Assembly: GCF_013402815.2 (NCBI RefSeq) | Contig: NZ_CP058601.1 | Coordinates: 2,914,001 to 2,978,000 of the forward strand | Source of the DNA: Natrinema halophilum | GTDB lineage: Archaea > Halobacteriota > Halobacteria > Halobacteriales > Natrialbaceae | Length of the DNA stretch: 64,000 bases | Direction of reading: 5' to 3' | Shown: positions 63,967-64,000 of the stretch, piece after piece | Numbering within the stretch: position 1 is the first letter of the stretch | Layout of the letters: every line of letters begins with the position of its first letter | Translations under genes and position numbers: made by a program | Notes under the pieces: model-generated | Told to the model about the DNA's origin: nothing | Databases searched by the model: none | What the model saw: the letters and a program-made list of their open reading frames with translations, nothing else

Positions 63967-64000
63967 GAACGACGGTACGAAGGGCGGCCCGGTAGCCCCT

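Noticed and set aside
1-64000. tRNA or rRNA genes
   Set aside because: I scanned intergenic regions for T-loop (GTTCRAATC-like) and acceptor-stem patterns by eye and found no convincing cloverleaf. A covariance-model search would be decisive.

Overview
The window is chromosomal DNA of a halophilic archaeon (class Halobacteria). Four things show this: GC-rich coding sequence with acidic, Asp/Glu-rich proteins; TATA-type promoters often only about 25-30 nt ahead of start codons; twin-arginine (Tat) lipoprotein signals; and archaeal information genes (TATA-binding protein, eIF1A, Hjc resolvase, PriL primase subunit, an RFC small-subunit paralogue, RNase Z, a Trm-G10-type methyltransferase). Many products resemble Natrialbales-type haloarchaea, but the genus cannot be fixed from sequence alone. 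I see no rRNA, tRNA or CRISPR array.

Layout. 1-9.6 kb is largely amino-acid metabolism: serA and serB for serine, then the metY-metX pair for homocysteine, among small membrane proteins. 9.9-15.7 kb holds a DsrE-like protein, two lipoproteins, an MFS exporter, a halocyanin and a class-V aminotransferase. 16.3-19.7 kb looks acquired: AT-richer, with a membrane histidine kinase of unusual layout, a collapsed TnpB gene with a recognisable IS right end, and an orphan protein built from a duplicated unit. 20-24 kb returns to housekeeping genes (eIF1A, DUF460 protein, small membrane proteins). 24.7-26.7 kb encodes a secreted cohesin/FN3/CBM/PKD protein with no catalytic domain. 26.8-34 kb is mostly information processing (rnz, RFC-like, tRNA methyltransferase, tbp) plus hisG.

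34-43 kb is a metal (probably copper) handling region: a CPH-type P1B ATPase with a His-rich tail, a Bat-type HTH regulator, an ABC-2 exporter pair, a SHOCT membrane protein, a permease carrying two YHS metal-binding modules, a CopZ-like chaperone, and an Lrp/AsnC regulator with a TRASH domain divergent from copZ. A short perfect inverted repeat lies in the copZ/regulator intergenic region. Three tandem 41-bp units, each with a 12-bp perfect palindrome, follow the regulator.

43-48.3 kb holds a DUF4382 lipoprotein, a SpoIIM-like protein, a 5'-deoxyadenosine deaminase-like amidohydrolase and S-adenosylhomocysteine hydrolase. These last two fit SAM by-product recycling and link to metX/metY. 49-53.4 kb encodes a 1,432-residue PAS/GAF/Bat HTH sensor-regulator. 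53.5-64 kb carries a CPBP protease, hjc, an AidB-like acyl-CoA dehydrogenase, a SWIM protein, priL, an alpha/beta hydrolase, a large Tat-exported TasA/SipW-type envelope protein behind a long AT-rich upstream region, and a HalOD1 protein. The best candidates for undescribed biology are the YHS-permease/TRASH metal region with its palindromic repeats, the non-catalytic cohesin protein, and the large TasA-like protein.
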